Assembly: GCF_023370075.1 (NCBI RefSeq)
Contig: NZ_CP097152.1
Span: 186,001 to 250,000, forward strand
DNA from: Deinococcus sp. QL22
GTDB lineage: Bacteria; Deinococcota; Deinococci; Deinococcales; Deinococcaceae
Length of the DNA stretch: 64,000 nt
Reading direction: 5' to 3'
The position numbers were made by a program, and so were the translations under genes. Shown one piece after another: positions 1-7,318 of this stretch. Position 1 is the stretch's first letter; each line of letters starts with the position of its first letter. The notes under the pieces were generated by a model, which saw only the letters and a list, made by a program, of their open reading frames with translations, had not been told where the DNA came from and did not search any database.

Positions 1-61
1 GACTTATCCACAGGTGTACGGTCTTTTCAGACCGTTGTCAAGGTCAACGAAAGGAGCATGG

Positions 62-514
62 ATGATCCAGAACCCTGGCGATCTGCTGCGCCGCATCACC
101 CGCCTCCACACAGCCCTCCAGCAACGCACGGCCAACTGCTGCGGGGTTCAGAGCCTCACCCGCTGCCAGCTGCTCACCACGCTCGGCCGGGAGAGCCCCT
201 TGACCCTCGCGGACCTCTCTCGCCGCCTGAACGCCGACAAAGGCTGGCTCAGCCGCAACGTGGATGAGCTGGTGCAGGACGGGTTGGTGAACAAGCAGCC
301 CCGCGCCACGGATCGGCGGGCGATTGAACTCACGCTCACCGCTCAGGGACAGGAGCAGGTTGCCGCCCTCAATGCACAATTGGCCGCCCAATCGGTGCGC
401 CTCCTCGGCCATGTTCCGCAGGAGGAACAGGCGGGCGTGCTCCGGGCGCTTGAACTGCTGGCCGACGCCTTGGAAGCGGAATCCCAGGATAGCCAGGCAT
501 GTGTTACGACGTGA
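62..514 (+). CDS. MarR-family transcriptional regulator
   Basis: Predicted 150-aa winged-helix regulator. The central part carries the MarR pattern: a recognition region around LADLSRRL-NADKGWLSRNVDELV followed by a wing with RATDRRAIELTLTAQG, and a C-terminal helical dimerisation tail. I chose the ATG at 62 because AAGGAG lies 5 bases upstream (51-56); an upstream in-frame ATG at 14 has no such site. It overlaps the next gene by 16 bases, and such MarR plus ArsN2 pairs are usual in arsenic operons, so it probably controls the acetyltransferase and flavoprotein behind it. The ligand is unknown. It could equally respond to an organic toxicant. Confidence 0.85.
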   Translation: MIQNPGDLLRRITRLHTALQQRTANCCGVQSLTRCQLLTTLGRESPLTLADLSRRLNADKGWLSRNVDELVQDGLVNKQPRATDRRAIELTLTAQGQEQVAALNAQLAAQSVRLLGHVPQEEQAGVLRALELLADALEAESQDSQACVTT

Positions 515-966
515 CCTTCCGGGAGGCCACAGCAGACGACCTGACGGTGATCGAGACGCTCCTGAGGGCGGCGGCACTTCCCCTGGAAGGGATTGAGGCT
601 CACTTGCCCGGTTTCGTGCTGGCCCACCGTGACCAGGAGGTGGTGGGGCTCGCCGGAACCGAGCGGTATGGAGCGTATGGCCTGCTCCGCTCGGTGACCG
701 TCCGCTCTGATCAGCGGGGCCAGGGCAAAGGACAGGCACTGACCAGCGAACTGATCCGGCGCGCGCATGACGCTGGACTCTCGGGCCTGTTCCTGCTCTC
801 GACTGCGGCGGAACGCTTCTTCCCGAAGTTTGGCTTCACGCCCATCACACGGGGTGACCTGCCACCAGGTCTGTTTGCCTCACAGGAACTCCAGGGGGTC
901 TGTCCAGCGTCAGCAGTGGTCATGCACCTCGCACTCCAACCGACCCAAGCTGGGATACCCCGATGA
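499..966 (+). CDS. arsN2: ArsN2-type GNAT N-acetyltransferase
   Basis: 155-aa GNAT acetyltransferase. The acetyl-CoA binding signature appears as VRSDQRGQGKGQAL near residues 73-86, preceded by the beta strand LLRSVTV, with FFPKFGFTP near the C terminus. The FREATADDL start, the length and the motif spacing fit the ArsN2 group found in ars operons, thought to acetylate toxic arsenicals. The start overlaps the upstream MarR gene, and its TGA overlaps the ATG of the next gene (ATGA), which indicates translational coupling. The substrate is inferred from context; a general GNAT detoxification enzyme is the alternative. Confidence 0.8.
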   Translation: MCYDVTFREATADDLTVIETLLRAAALPLEGIEAHLPGFVLAHRDQEVVGLAGTERYGAYGLLRSVTVRSDQRGQGKGQALTSELIRRAHDAGLSGLFLLSTAAERFFPKFGFTPITRGDLPPGLFASQELQGVCPASAVVMHLALQPTQAGIPR

Positions 967-2012
967 GCCTCCGGTACGACGCTCTGGTTCTTGGTGCTGG
1001 GCAAGCAGGTCTGGCCACGGCTTACCACCTGCAGCGGCGCGGCCTGCAGTTTCAGGTGCTGGAGGCCGGTCACCGGCCAGTCGGCTCCTGGCCCCTGCAC
1101 TACAGGAGCCTGAAACTGTTCTCCCCCGCCCGGCACGCAGCGCTGCCAGGCCTGCCATTTCCCGGAGATCCGGAGCGCTACCCCTCGCGGGATGAGGTGG
1201 TCGCTTATTTGAACGCGTATGCGGCGCATTTCCGGTTTCCAGTGGTCACAGAGGCGGAAGCGACGCAGATCTTGCCGGATGATGGAGGGTTCCGGGTGCT
1301 GACGGCAGACGGCCGAACCTTCCTTTCCCGAACGGTCGTCGCTGCCACCGGAACATTTCGCCGCCCTTTCATTCCCGCGGTGCCGGGTCAGGAACTGTTC
1401 GGGGGCACTGTTCTGCACTCCCTGGCGTATCAGGAACCGTCACCGTTCACCGGGCAACGCGTTCTGGTGGGGGCGGGCAACTCAGCAGTGCAGATTGCGG
1501 TGGAATTGGCTCAAGTGGCCCGGGTGACCCTCGCCGTCCGCACGCCGGTGCTGTTCGCGCCGCAACGGATTCTGGGCCGGGATATCCATGACTGGATCAC
1601 CTGGCTGAGGGTGGATCAGCTGACCCTGGGGCACATCCGGCGCCTGCCGTCCCCACGCAACGTGTTTGATCCTGGCCTGTACCGTACGGCCTTCCGTCTG
1701 GGACAGCTGGATCAGCGGGCGATGTTCCTGCAGTTCACGGCGCAGGGAGTGGTGTGGCCCGACGGGCAGGAGGAAGCGGTGGACACCGTGGTGTTCGCCA
1801 CCGGATACCGGGCGGACTTGGACTTTTTGCGGGGCACGGGAGCCCTGGATAGCCAGGGAGAACCCGTTCAACGTCTGGGCGTGAGCCGCACGGTACCAGG
1901 GCTGTATTTTGCGGGCCTGAGTGGGCAGCGGGCGTTGGCATCGGCGACCTTGCGGGGAGCGGGACAGGAGGCCGCACTGGTGGTTGAACAGATCGCCAGA
2001 GGGCAACCTTAG
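963..2012 (+). CDS. FAD-dependent monooxygenase (ArsO-like flavoprotein)
   Basis: 349-aa flavoprotein. The N terminus has a Rossmann dinucleotide motif GAGQAG (residues about 9-14) for FAD, and a second GAGNSAVQIA motif near residue 170 for NADPH. VFATGYRADL near residue 275 is the usual ATG-containing end of the second Rossmann fold in flavin-containing monooxygenases. ArsO-type flavoproteins are common in bacterial ars operons, where their role is not well settled. The ATG overlaps the stop of arsN2 by four bases, so the two are co-translated. Placement between arsN2 and arsR supports a metalloid role, but the substrate is not shown by sequence. Confidence 0.8.
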   Translation: MSLRYDALVLGAGQAGLATAYHLQRRGLQFQVLEAGHRPVGSWPLHYRSLKLFSPARHAALPGLPFPGDPERYPSRDEVVAYLNAYAAHFRFPVVTEAEATQILPDDGGFRVLTADGRTFLSRTVVAATGTFRRPFIPAVPGQELFGGTVLHSLAYQEPSPFTGQRVLVGAGNSAVQIAVELAQVARVTLAVRTPVLFAPQRILGRDIHDWITWLRVDQLTLGHIRRLPSPRNVFDPGLYRTAFRLGQLDQRAMFLQFTAQGVVWPDGQEEAVDTVVFATGYRADLDFLRGTGALDSQGEPVQRLGVSRTVPGLYFAGLSGQRALASATLRGAGQEAALVVEQIARGQP

Positions 2013-2028
2013 AAGTGCCTGTCTCCCA

Positions 2029-2057
2029 TTGACAATCTTCTATGCGTTGCGTACTAT
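2029..2057 (+). promoter_or_regulatory. Promoter of arsR, probably leaderless
   Basis: TTGACA at 2029-2034 and TACTAT at 2052-2057 are separated by 17 bases, a near-consensus sigma-70 type promoter. The arsR ATG begins at 2064, six bases after the -10, and no Shine-Dalgarno sequence precedes it. The transcript is therefore probably leaderless, which is common in Deinococcus. Binding of ArsR over this short region would give autorepression, as in other ars operons. Confidence 0.75.
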
Positions 2058-2063
2058 ACATCC

Positions 2064-2390
2064 ATGAACTTCGATGAGACAGCCAATGTCTTCAAGGCAT
2101 TGGGAGACGTGCACCGCCTCAGGGCACTGCACTTCCTGGCGACCGTCGACGCTGGCTGCTGCTCCACTGGGCAGGGCGTCTGTACCTGCGACGTTCAGGA
2201 GATGCTGGGCCTGAGCCAGCCCACCACCAGCCACCACATGAAACTCCTGGCAGACGCTGGTTTGGTCGACACCGAGAAACGGGGCAAGTGGACCTACTAC
2301 ACTCTCAGCGCTAAAGGCATGCTCATCGCCCGCACCGCACTGGATCAGCTGCTGGCCGCTGTGCCGCAGGAACAGAAGGAGGCCGTATGA
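2064..2390 (+). CDS. arsR: ArsR-family metalloregulator
   Basis: 108-aa ArsR/SmtB winged-helix repressor. The recognition helix region reads [19 protein letters not shown] (about residues 50-68) followed by a KRGKWTYY wing. Cysteines at 32, 33, 40 and 42 lie just before the recognition helix; the C-T-C-D-V segment matches the place where ArsR proteins bind As(III) or Sb(III) through Cys thiols (ELCVCDL in classical ArsR). Its own promoter directly precedes it and it starts a run of coupled genes, so it probably represses arsR, the small ORF, the DUF6428 gene and the MFS exporter and releases them on arsenite. Confidence 0.93.
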   Translation: MNFDETANVFKALGDVHRLRALHFLATVDAGCCSTGQGVCTCDVQEMLGLSQPTTSHHMKLLADAGLVDTEKRGKWTYYTLSAKGMLIARTALDQLLAAVPQEQKEAV

Positions 2391-2557
2391 ATTGGATTGC
2401 TCTCGAACAGTTGGTCTTGGAACATCAACGTGAGCTGCGGCACGAAGCTGAGCAGCAGGGTCAAGCTCAGTGCCTGGTTCGCGTTCGTCCGCCGTTCTCT
2501 TGGCCTTGGCGCCGTGTGACTCGCCCTGCCCCGACACCTCCCTGCGCCGCCTGCTGA
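2387..2557 (+). CDS. Small hypothetical protein in ars operon
   Basis: 56-codon ORF starting [17 protein letters not shown] and ending in a proline/cysteine-rich tail (PTPPCAAC). Its ATG overlaps the arsR stop (TATGA), so it would be translated by coupling with arsR. I do not recognise a family. The first half could form an amphipathic helix, and the three cysteines (one internal, two at the very end) could bind metal. It may also be only a spacer frame between arsR and the DUF6428 gene, 45 bases downstream. Confidence 0.4.
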   Translation: MNWIALEQLVLEHQRELRHEAEQQGQAQCLVRVRPPFSWPWRRVTRPAPTPPCAAC

Positions 2558-2602
2558 TTTTTTCGCCGCCATCCATCGACATCTATCGATTAGGAGCTCA
2601 CC

Positions 2603-3157
2603 ATGATCCAGACCATCCCCGGCTTGACTGACCAGACCTCGACCGTCACCCTTCTGGGCGAACTGCGGGCTCAACCCCAGCGTCCTCTGGAGTTTCACCT
2701 CCATGGTGAACCGCTGGTGCCCGCGGGGTACCACGTCACCGAGGTCAAAGCCGTCACGATTGAGGCCATGGACTGCGGCGGCAAGGCAAATGCCTGGCGT
2801 GAAACGGTCATTCAACTGATGGACGGCAGTGAAAAAGAAGCCTTGGCGGGTTTCATGACCAACCGCAAGTTTTTGGCCATCTATGACCGGGTGGTGCGGC
2901 ATATCCCGGTGCGGGACGAGGCCGAGGTGCGCTTTGAGTACGGCAACAGCGTGACTCCAGCGATGCAGTACCACGTCAGCCACGTGGAAGCCCAGCCGGA
3001 GCGGATGATCGTCCACCTGCGGACACCGGGCGTGCAGTGCAAGGCGGGAGATGCCTGTGGTCTGCCCATCAGCGACTCCACCGAGTCGGCCGATGGCTGC
3101 GCGCCGGACAGCGGGTGCTGCTCGCCAGCCCCCGTTCAGTTGATGACCTTGGGGTGA
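2603..3157 (+). CDS. DUF6428 family protein in ars operon
   Basis: 184-aa protein of a family repeatedly found beside arsR, arsenite exporters and ACR3 genes. The core (residues about 20-140) is a mixed alpha/beta domain with the conserved-looking segments [20 protein letters not shown] and [13 protein letters not shown]. The C terminus is rich in cysteine ([18 protein letters not shown]), which suggests metal or metalloid binding. The ATG follows a GGAG sequence. The stop shares one base with the start of the MFS gene (TGATG). The biochemical role is not established. Confidence 0.75.
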   Translation: MIQTIPGLTDQTSTVTLLGELRAQPQRPLEFHLHGEPLVPAGYHVTEVKAVTIEAMDCGGKANAWRETVIQLMDGSEKEALAGFMTNRKFLAIYDRVVRHIPVRDEAEVRFEYGNSVTPAMQYHVSHVEAQPERMIVHLRTPGVQCKAGDACGLPISDSTESADGCAPDSGCCSPAPVQLMTLG

Positions 3158-4329
3158 TGGGTTCATCCGCTCGCCAGCGTCTGATGGTCTGGACGCTGGC
3201 GCTTTTGGCGACGGTGGCGTATGGCGCGCTGTATTACGCCCAGCCCTTGCTGGCGGTCGCGACGGAGCAGGCCTATGGTTGGAGCCGCACGCAGACCAGT
3301 TTGGCCTTCACTCTGGCGTTGCTGGCCACGGCCTTTCTCGCACCCCGAGTCGGGCGAGTCCTCGATCAAGGGCACGGACGAACCTGGCTCGCTCTCGGCG
3401 CACTGCTGGGTGGTCTGGCCTTCGGGCTGTTGGCCTGGACGAGCAATTACGTTCTCTTTGTGGCCGCTTGGCTGCTCGCAGGCGCGGCCATGAGTTTGAC
3501 CTTCTACGAAGCGGTATTCACGGTGCTGGGGCAACAGGTGGGGGGATCGGCCCGCCGTTCGGCCACCCTGACGGTCACTCTGATTGCTGGACTGGCGAGC
3601 ACTGTGTTTGTCCCGCTCACTACTGCGCTGTTGGGGCAGGGGGGGTTACAGACCGCGCTGTGGTGCCTGGCCAGTCTTCTGATGGGTGTGGGTGTGTTGG
3701 TGTGGTGGATCATCCCCGCCAGTGGGCTGGTTCAGGCACACCGCGCCGTTGTCCCCTTTACGCCCGATTTGACCTTTTCACGACTGGTCTGGGCGTTTAC
3801 TTTGTCACGGATGGTGACTGTTGGCATCGGTCTCCAGCTGGCCCCCTTGCTCCTGGCGTCGGGCTATCCCCCAGGCATGGCTGCCGCGTTGACAGGACTG
3901 ATGGGTGTGGCGGCCCTGCCAGGACGGGTGATTTTTGCGCCGCTGCTCCAGTACTGGGGAGTCCAGACGCTCACCGCGATCCTCTTGGGTTTAGTGGGCG
4001 TCGGCGCACTGCTGCTGCACTTCAGGGCATCTCTGCCTCTGACCGCCCTGGGGATCGTGCTCTTTGGAGTGGCCAATGGCGCCTTGACCCTGGCCCGCAG
4101 TGAACTGCTGGTGACGTGGTATCCCCCGGCCCAGTTTGGCACTGTGAATGGTCGTCTGGCCTGGCCCGTCAATCTGGCGCAGGCCTTGACGCCCTTCGGG
4201 ATGGGGCTGTTGTTCGTTGGGACGGGTGGCTACGGGTGGTCACTCACGATTCTGACAGGCTTGGCAGCCTGGTCTGTGTGGAGTTTACTGAGCCGATCTA
4301 CAGGTACAAACGAGCTCTCAATAGGGTGA
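3157..4329 (+). CDS. MFS transporter, probable arsenical exporter
   Basis: 390-aa inner-membrane protein with about twelve hydrophobic segments, beginning LMVWTLALLATVAYGALYY. The loop after helix 2 carries the major-facilitator pattern (RVGRVLDQGHGRTWLALG). The ATG at 3157 overlaps the preceding stop by one base; an upstream in-frame ATG at 3037 lies inside the DUF6428 gene and is less likely. As the only transporter in the arsR transcription unit it is the likely efflux pump for arsenite or an organoarsenical. MFS proteins cannot be assigned a substrate from sequence alone. Confidence 0.8.
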   Translation: MGSSARQRLMVWTLALLATVAYGALYYAQPLLAVATEQAYGWSRTQTSLAFTLALLATAFLAPRVGRVLDQGHGRTWLALGALLGGLAFGLLAWTSNYVLFVAAWLLAGAAMSLTFYEAVFTVLGQQVGGSARRSATLTVTLIAGLASTVFVPLTTALLGQGGLQTALWCLASLLMGVGVLVWWIIPASGLVQAHRAVVPFTPDLTFSRLVWAFTLSRMVTVGIGLQLAPLLLASGYPPGMAAALTGLMGVAALPGRVIFAPLLQYWGVQTLTAILLGLVGVGALLLHFRASLPLTALGIVLFGVANGALTLARSELLVTWYPPAQFGTVNGRLAWPVNLAQALTPFGMGLLFVGTGGYGWSLTILTGLAAWSVWSLLSRSTGTNELSIG

Positions 4330-4540
4330 CTCTCGACAAAAACTTGGTGCTGAATACTGCTGGCCGAGGTGGCGGCCTCGGTCACTTCGAGAATCCGAAG
4401 ACTGAGGACGGTGATGCTTTATCGGACAAAGCAAAGTGGTGTGACCTACATGCAGTAAATGCGTCATTCAGGCTGAAATATCGAAGGTGGCTTCTGGATC
4501 ACCTTTCTCTTTGCTGCTTATACTCTGGTAAGCTAGTAGT

Positions 4541-4915
4541 ATGGGTCTGCAAATGAATTTGGGAGCGTACCTGGAGCGCCGGGGCATTACCGCCTACCGC
4601 CTAGTCAAGGCCACCGAAGGGCGGTTGGCTGCGGCCACAGTCTACGGACTGGCCGCCAGACCAGCCCAGCGCATCGACCTCGCCACAGTCGGCACAGTGT
4701 TGGAGGCTCTATCCGAACTCACGGGTTCCCCTGTGCAGGTACAGGACGTCCTGGAAACCCTGGACGCCGAGGGAGATCAGCGCCGCGAGGAGGCTCGCCG
4801 CCGCATCGCCGCGCCCCGCAGGGCAGGCAAAGCGCAGGGCAGCGCTGCGCCTGCCCCCGAAGGTGAATGGAGCGTGCCCGACCAACTGGCCGAGATGCGT
4901 GGGCGTGACCTTTGA
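4541..4915 (+). CDS. HTH antitoxin of PIN toxin pair (copy 1)
   Basis: 124-aa protein with an N-terminal Cro/C1-type helix-turn-helix (LERRGITAYRLVKATEGRLAA, then a second helix IDLATVGTVLEALSEL) and a charged, probably flexible C-terminal tail (EEARRRIAAPRRAGK ... VPDQLAEMRGRDL) that would wrap the toxin. The second ATG (codon 5) is a possible alternative start. The TGA overlaps the TTG start of the toxin gene (TTTGA). A second, frameshifted copy of the pair lies at 17923-18751. It should autoregulate its own operon. Confidence 0.8.
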   Translation: MGLQMNLGAYLERRGITAYRLVKATEGRLAAATVYGLAARPAQRIDLATVGTVLEALSELTGSPVQVQDVLETLDAEGDQRREEARRRIAAPRRAGKAQGSAAPAPEGEWSVPDQLAEMRGRDL

Positions 4916-5373
4916 CCCAAGCGTCCCCGCTGTTTCTGGATACCTCAGCCTTGCTGCGGGCTTACCTGACCAAAGATCAGTTCCATACCCAGGTGCAAAC
5001 CGCTATCGCGCAGGCCGAACCTGTGGTGGTCAGCGGACTGGCCCATCCCGAACTGGTGGCCGCGCTGACCCAGCGTCAACACCGTGACCATGCTGGACGG
5101 CTGGGAGCAGGCCAGGTCAACGCCTTGTTGGAACAGTTCCGAGCAGACTGGGACACCCTCTATGTCGTGCCAGTCGATGAAGCCCTGCTGTTGGAAGCGT
5201 CTGCATTGGTCATCCGTCAGGCGACATTCGGCCTGCGAGCGATGGACGCCATACATGTGGCGAGCGCCCTGCTCGCGGCAGAGGCTTTTGAGGGCCTGCG
5301 CTTCTTGACCTTTGATGCTCGTCAGCGGCAGGCTGCCCAAGCCGAGGGATTGATCCTCTTTCCAGAAAGCTAA
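4912..5373 (+). CDS. vapC: PIN-domain toxin (VapC-like, copy 1)
   Basis: 153-aa PIN-domain ribonuclease, a usual length for VapC toxins. The four acidic positions are visible: Asp in LFLDTSALL near residue 9, Glu in LAHPEL near 45, Asp in AMDAIHVASAL near 113 and Asp in FLTFDARQ near 135. These coordinate Mg2+ for RNA cleavage in the family. The start is TTG, overlapping the antitoxin stop, so toxin synthesis depends on translation of the antitoxin. The target RNA is not predictable. Confidence 0.88.
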   Translation: MTQASPLFLDTSALLRAYLTKDQFHTQVQTAIAQAEPVVVSGLAHPELVAALTQRQHRDHAGRLGAGQVNALLEQFRADWDTLYVVPVDEALLLEASALVIRQATFGLRAMDAIHVASALLAAEAFEGLRFLTFDARQRQAAQAEGLILFPES

Positions 5374-5663
5374 GTGACCACAGTGGCGTGAAGGCGGTCA
5401 TCTCTTCCTCACCTCACGCTGCACAGCCTCAGCACGGGCGCGGGCGGGCCAACTTCCGATTCCTTCCTGCCCGACCTGCCCCAACTCCAACCGCTGCCGG
5501 ACGGCAGACCTCGACCGCCTCTCCCGACAGACAGGGGTGAGCAGGTTACGGGGCGCACGGTGGGATCAAGCTGGAGCCCCAGGGTGAGAGGTGGTTCAGC
5601 CTCTTACGGTTAGGTGGTCATCTGCAAATTACACCTGCCAATACAGCCGCTCCAATCGTATCT

Positions 5664-5948
5664 TCACTGCTCAGAGGGCTGCCTTTGAGGGCACTGCCCA
5701 ACATCATCGAATTGCATAAATTCTGCCGGTGAGAGGCCAAAGACCCGGGCAATTTTCAGTAGGGTAGTGAAACGCATATCCACTTTGGCCGTCTCCAGGC
5801 GGTGGGGGTAGGCCCGGTTGAGACCAGCGAGATGAGCAAAGGTGTCCTGGCTCCATCCCCGCCCCTCGCGCAACTGCTTGATGCGCTCGCCCAGCATGAT
5901 TTGCGCTTCACGCAGGAAAAGACTCTCTTCTAGTGGCTCTGCTGGCAT
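5664..5948 (-). CDS. XRE-family HTH regulator
   Basis: 94-aa single-domain DNA-binding protein. Residues about 20-75 form a Cro/C1 helix-turn-helix (IKQLREGRGWSQDTFAHLAGLNRAYPHRLE, then TTLLKIARVFGLSPAEF). The N terminus is uncertain: translation could start at the first ATG (5948) or at MLGERI, 17 codons later. Directly upstream on its coding strand lies a perfect tandem 15-bp repeat (5978-6007), which may be its operator. The 290 bases between the toxin and this gene contain nothing I can identify. Confidence 0.75.
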   Translation of the reverse strand: MPAEPLEESLFLREAQIMLGERIKQLREGRGWSQDTFAHLAGLNRAYPHRLETAKVDMRFTTLLKIARVFGLSPAEFMQFDDVGQCPQRQPSEQ

Positions 5949-5977
5949 CCGCTGAGGGTGCTGGATTCTGCTCTTGC

Positions 5978-6007
5978 GTTGTCGCCTTATATGTTGTCGC
6001 CTTATAT
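5978..6007. repeat. Perfect tandem 15-bp direct repeat
   Basis: GTTGTCGCCTTATAT occurs twice head to tail (5978-5992 and 5993-6007). It lies 30 bases upstream of the XRE gene on the minus strand and about 220 bases upstream of the truncated Rep-like gene on the plus strand. It may be an operator and promoter for the XRE regulator or the last remains of an iteron array. Confidence 0.7.
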
Positions 6008-6229
6008 GGTGATAAGATTTTGAGGATCCAGCTTAGGAGGTGCTTCCCGTGTTCACTCAGCGCAACCGCAAACCGATAAGAAGGAACATGTTTTCCTCCC
6101 AGCGCAGAAAACCTGCTCCCTTTCCCTTTCTCTGGAAAAAAGCCATGAGCTCTTTCAGATTGCTTCTCCTCATTCAGGCGATGACCCAGCTCAGTGCAGA
6201 GGGTGTGCCTTCTCTTACAGGGCAGTTCC

Positions 6230-6796
6230 ATGTTGCTTGATCACTTGCCGGATCAATCCACACTGGAACTGAAACTGGGAGGGCGGTTTCAGTTCCATGG
6301 CCTGATTGGTCCAACACCCTCACCCCCACCGACCCTCCTCCACTACATCTGGGCGTATAGACGACGTCGGCATGGTTTTGAGCAAGGCGTCGAAGCGTCA
6401 AACGCGCAGGATCTGGTGCCCTATGGCACGGACGTGTCAGTCCTTGAAGCCCTATTGAGGCTGCAGACTCTCCAAGGTGTTCCCCCTGGAAAAAAGTTGG
6501 CCACAACTGGGGAGGAACTCCAGTCCGTGATTCGAGAGGTTGATCCGCAAGTCAACCTATCCACTTTCGAATTGTTGACTTCGTTGCATCGCCTGATGGG
6601 CGCTGTTTATCAAGTGGTGCAACCCAAACCGTATTACTGGAGTCTTGGATTTCGGCTCATCAATTCACTGGATGTCACGCTTCCAAGGATGGGTTCAAAA
6701 GAGACGCTGCGTGAAATTAAGCTCGAATTAAGTGAGACGACTCTGCACTTGCACACTTCTGGAAATCTCACGACATGGCCCCATGAATACTGGTGA
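6230..6796 (+). pseudogene. Truncated replication-initiator-like protein
   Basis: 188-aa ORF (upstream ATG at 6194 also possible). The central part, LVPYGTDVSVLEALLRLQTLQG, then an ELL/ELQ helix, LLTSLHRLMGAVYQV and FRLINSLDV, aligns by eye with the N-terminal winged-helix part of the two full initiators in this window (LVPHGVDNDILLGLV ... LQGLP ... LRESLRRLQYTAYDV ... FSLIV). It is less than half their length and lacks the second winged-helix domain and C terminus, so it is probably a decayed initiator. No complete iteron array precedes it, only the 15-bp tandem repeat. The call rests on eye alignment; a different short regulator is possible. Confidence 0.5.
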
Positions 6797-6938
6797 TTTG
6801 CCAAGAGGACGTGTGTAAGTGCGTGTGGATTAAAAGTTATGAGTGCCACGGAAGGGAGAAAGATTTGGGCCAAAATTGGGGACTGGGGAAGCATCGCTCA
6901 GCTAAAGCCTAGTGGGTCACTTGCCACAGGTGTAGGGT

Positions 6939-7256
6939 ATGAGGATGGCTCGTGTCCAGAAGAACCCCCTGCCGCATGTGCCGCCGCATCTGCTCGCCTG
7001 GCGGCACCGCATTACGGTGCGGCGCCACATCGTGCGGCTCTGTGAGCTGGCGGGAATCCGTTACGAGGGGCGTGAGGTGCATGGTCTGAGGCACACGGTA
7101 GGAACCCGCACCTACATGGAGACAGGAGACATCCTGGAAGCCCGGGATCTTCTCCGGCACCGAGATATCAGTTTCACCCAGGTCTACGTCGCGTACGCCC
7201 GGAGAGGAAAAAAAGCGAGCTGTGAAAGCATAAGAATGTGGGAACCCAGCGGCTGA
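6939..7256 (+). pseudogene. C-terminal fragment of tyrosine recombinase
   Basis: The 105-aa frame holds the end of an integrase catalytic domain: HGLRHTVGTRTYMETGD (the H-x-L-R-H-T box), DLLRHRDISFTQVYVAYA (the second His/Arg box and the tyrosine nucleophile in the Y-V-x-Y context). The N-terminal core-binding domain and the first catalytic arginine are missing, so the enzyme is not functional. It marks an old integration boundary just before the lanthipeptide cluster. Confidence 0.75.
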
Positions 7257-7318
7257 GAATGCGGCGAAGCTGCCCTGTTGACCCGGGCAGCTTCAGTGAC
7301 CAGCCCGCTGAACTGGTC

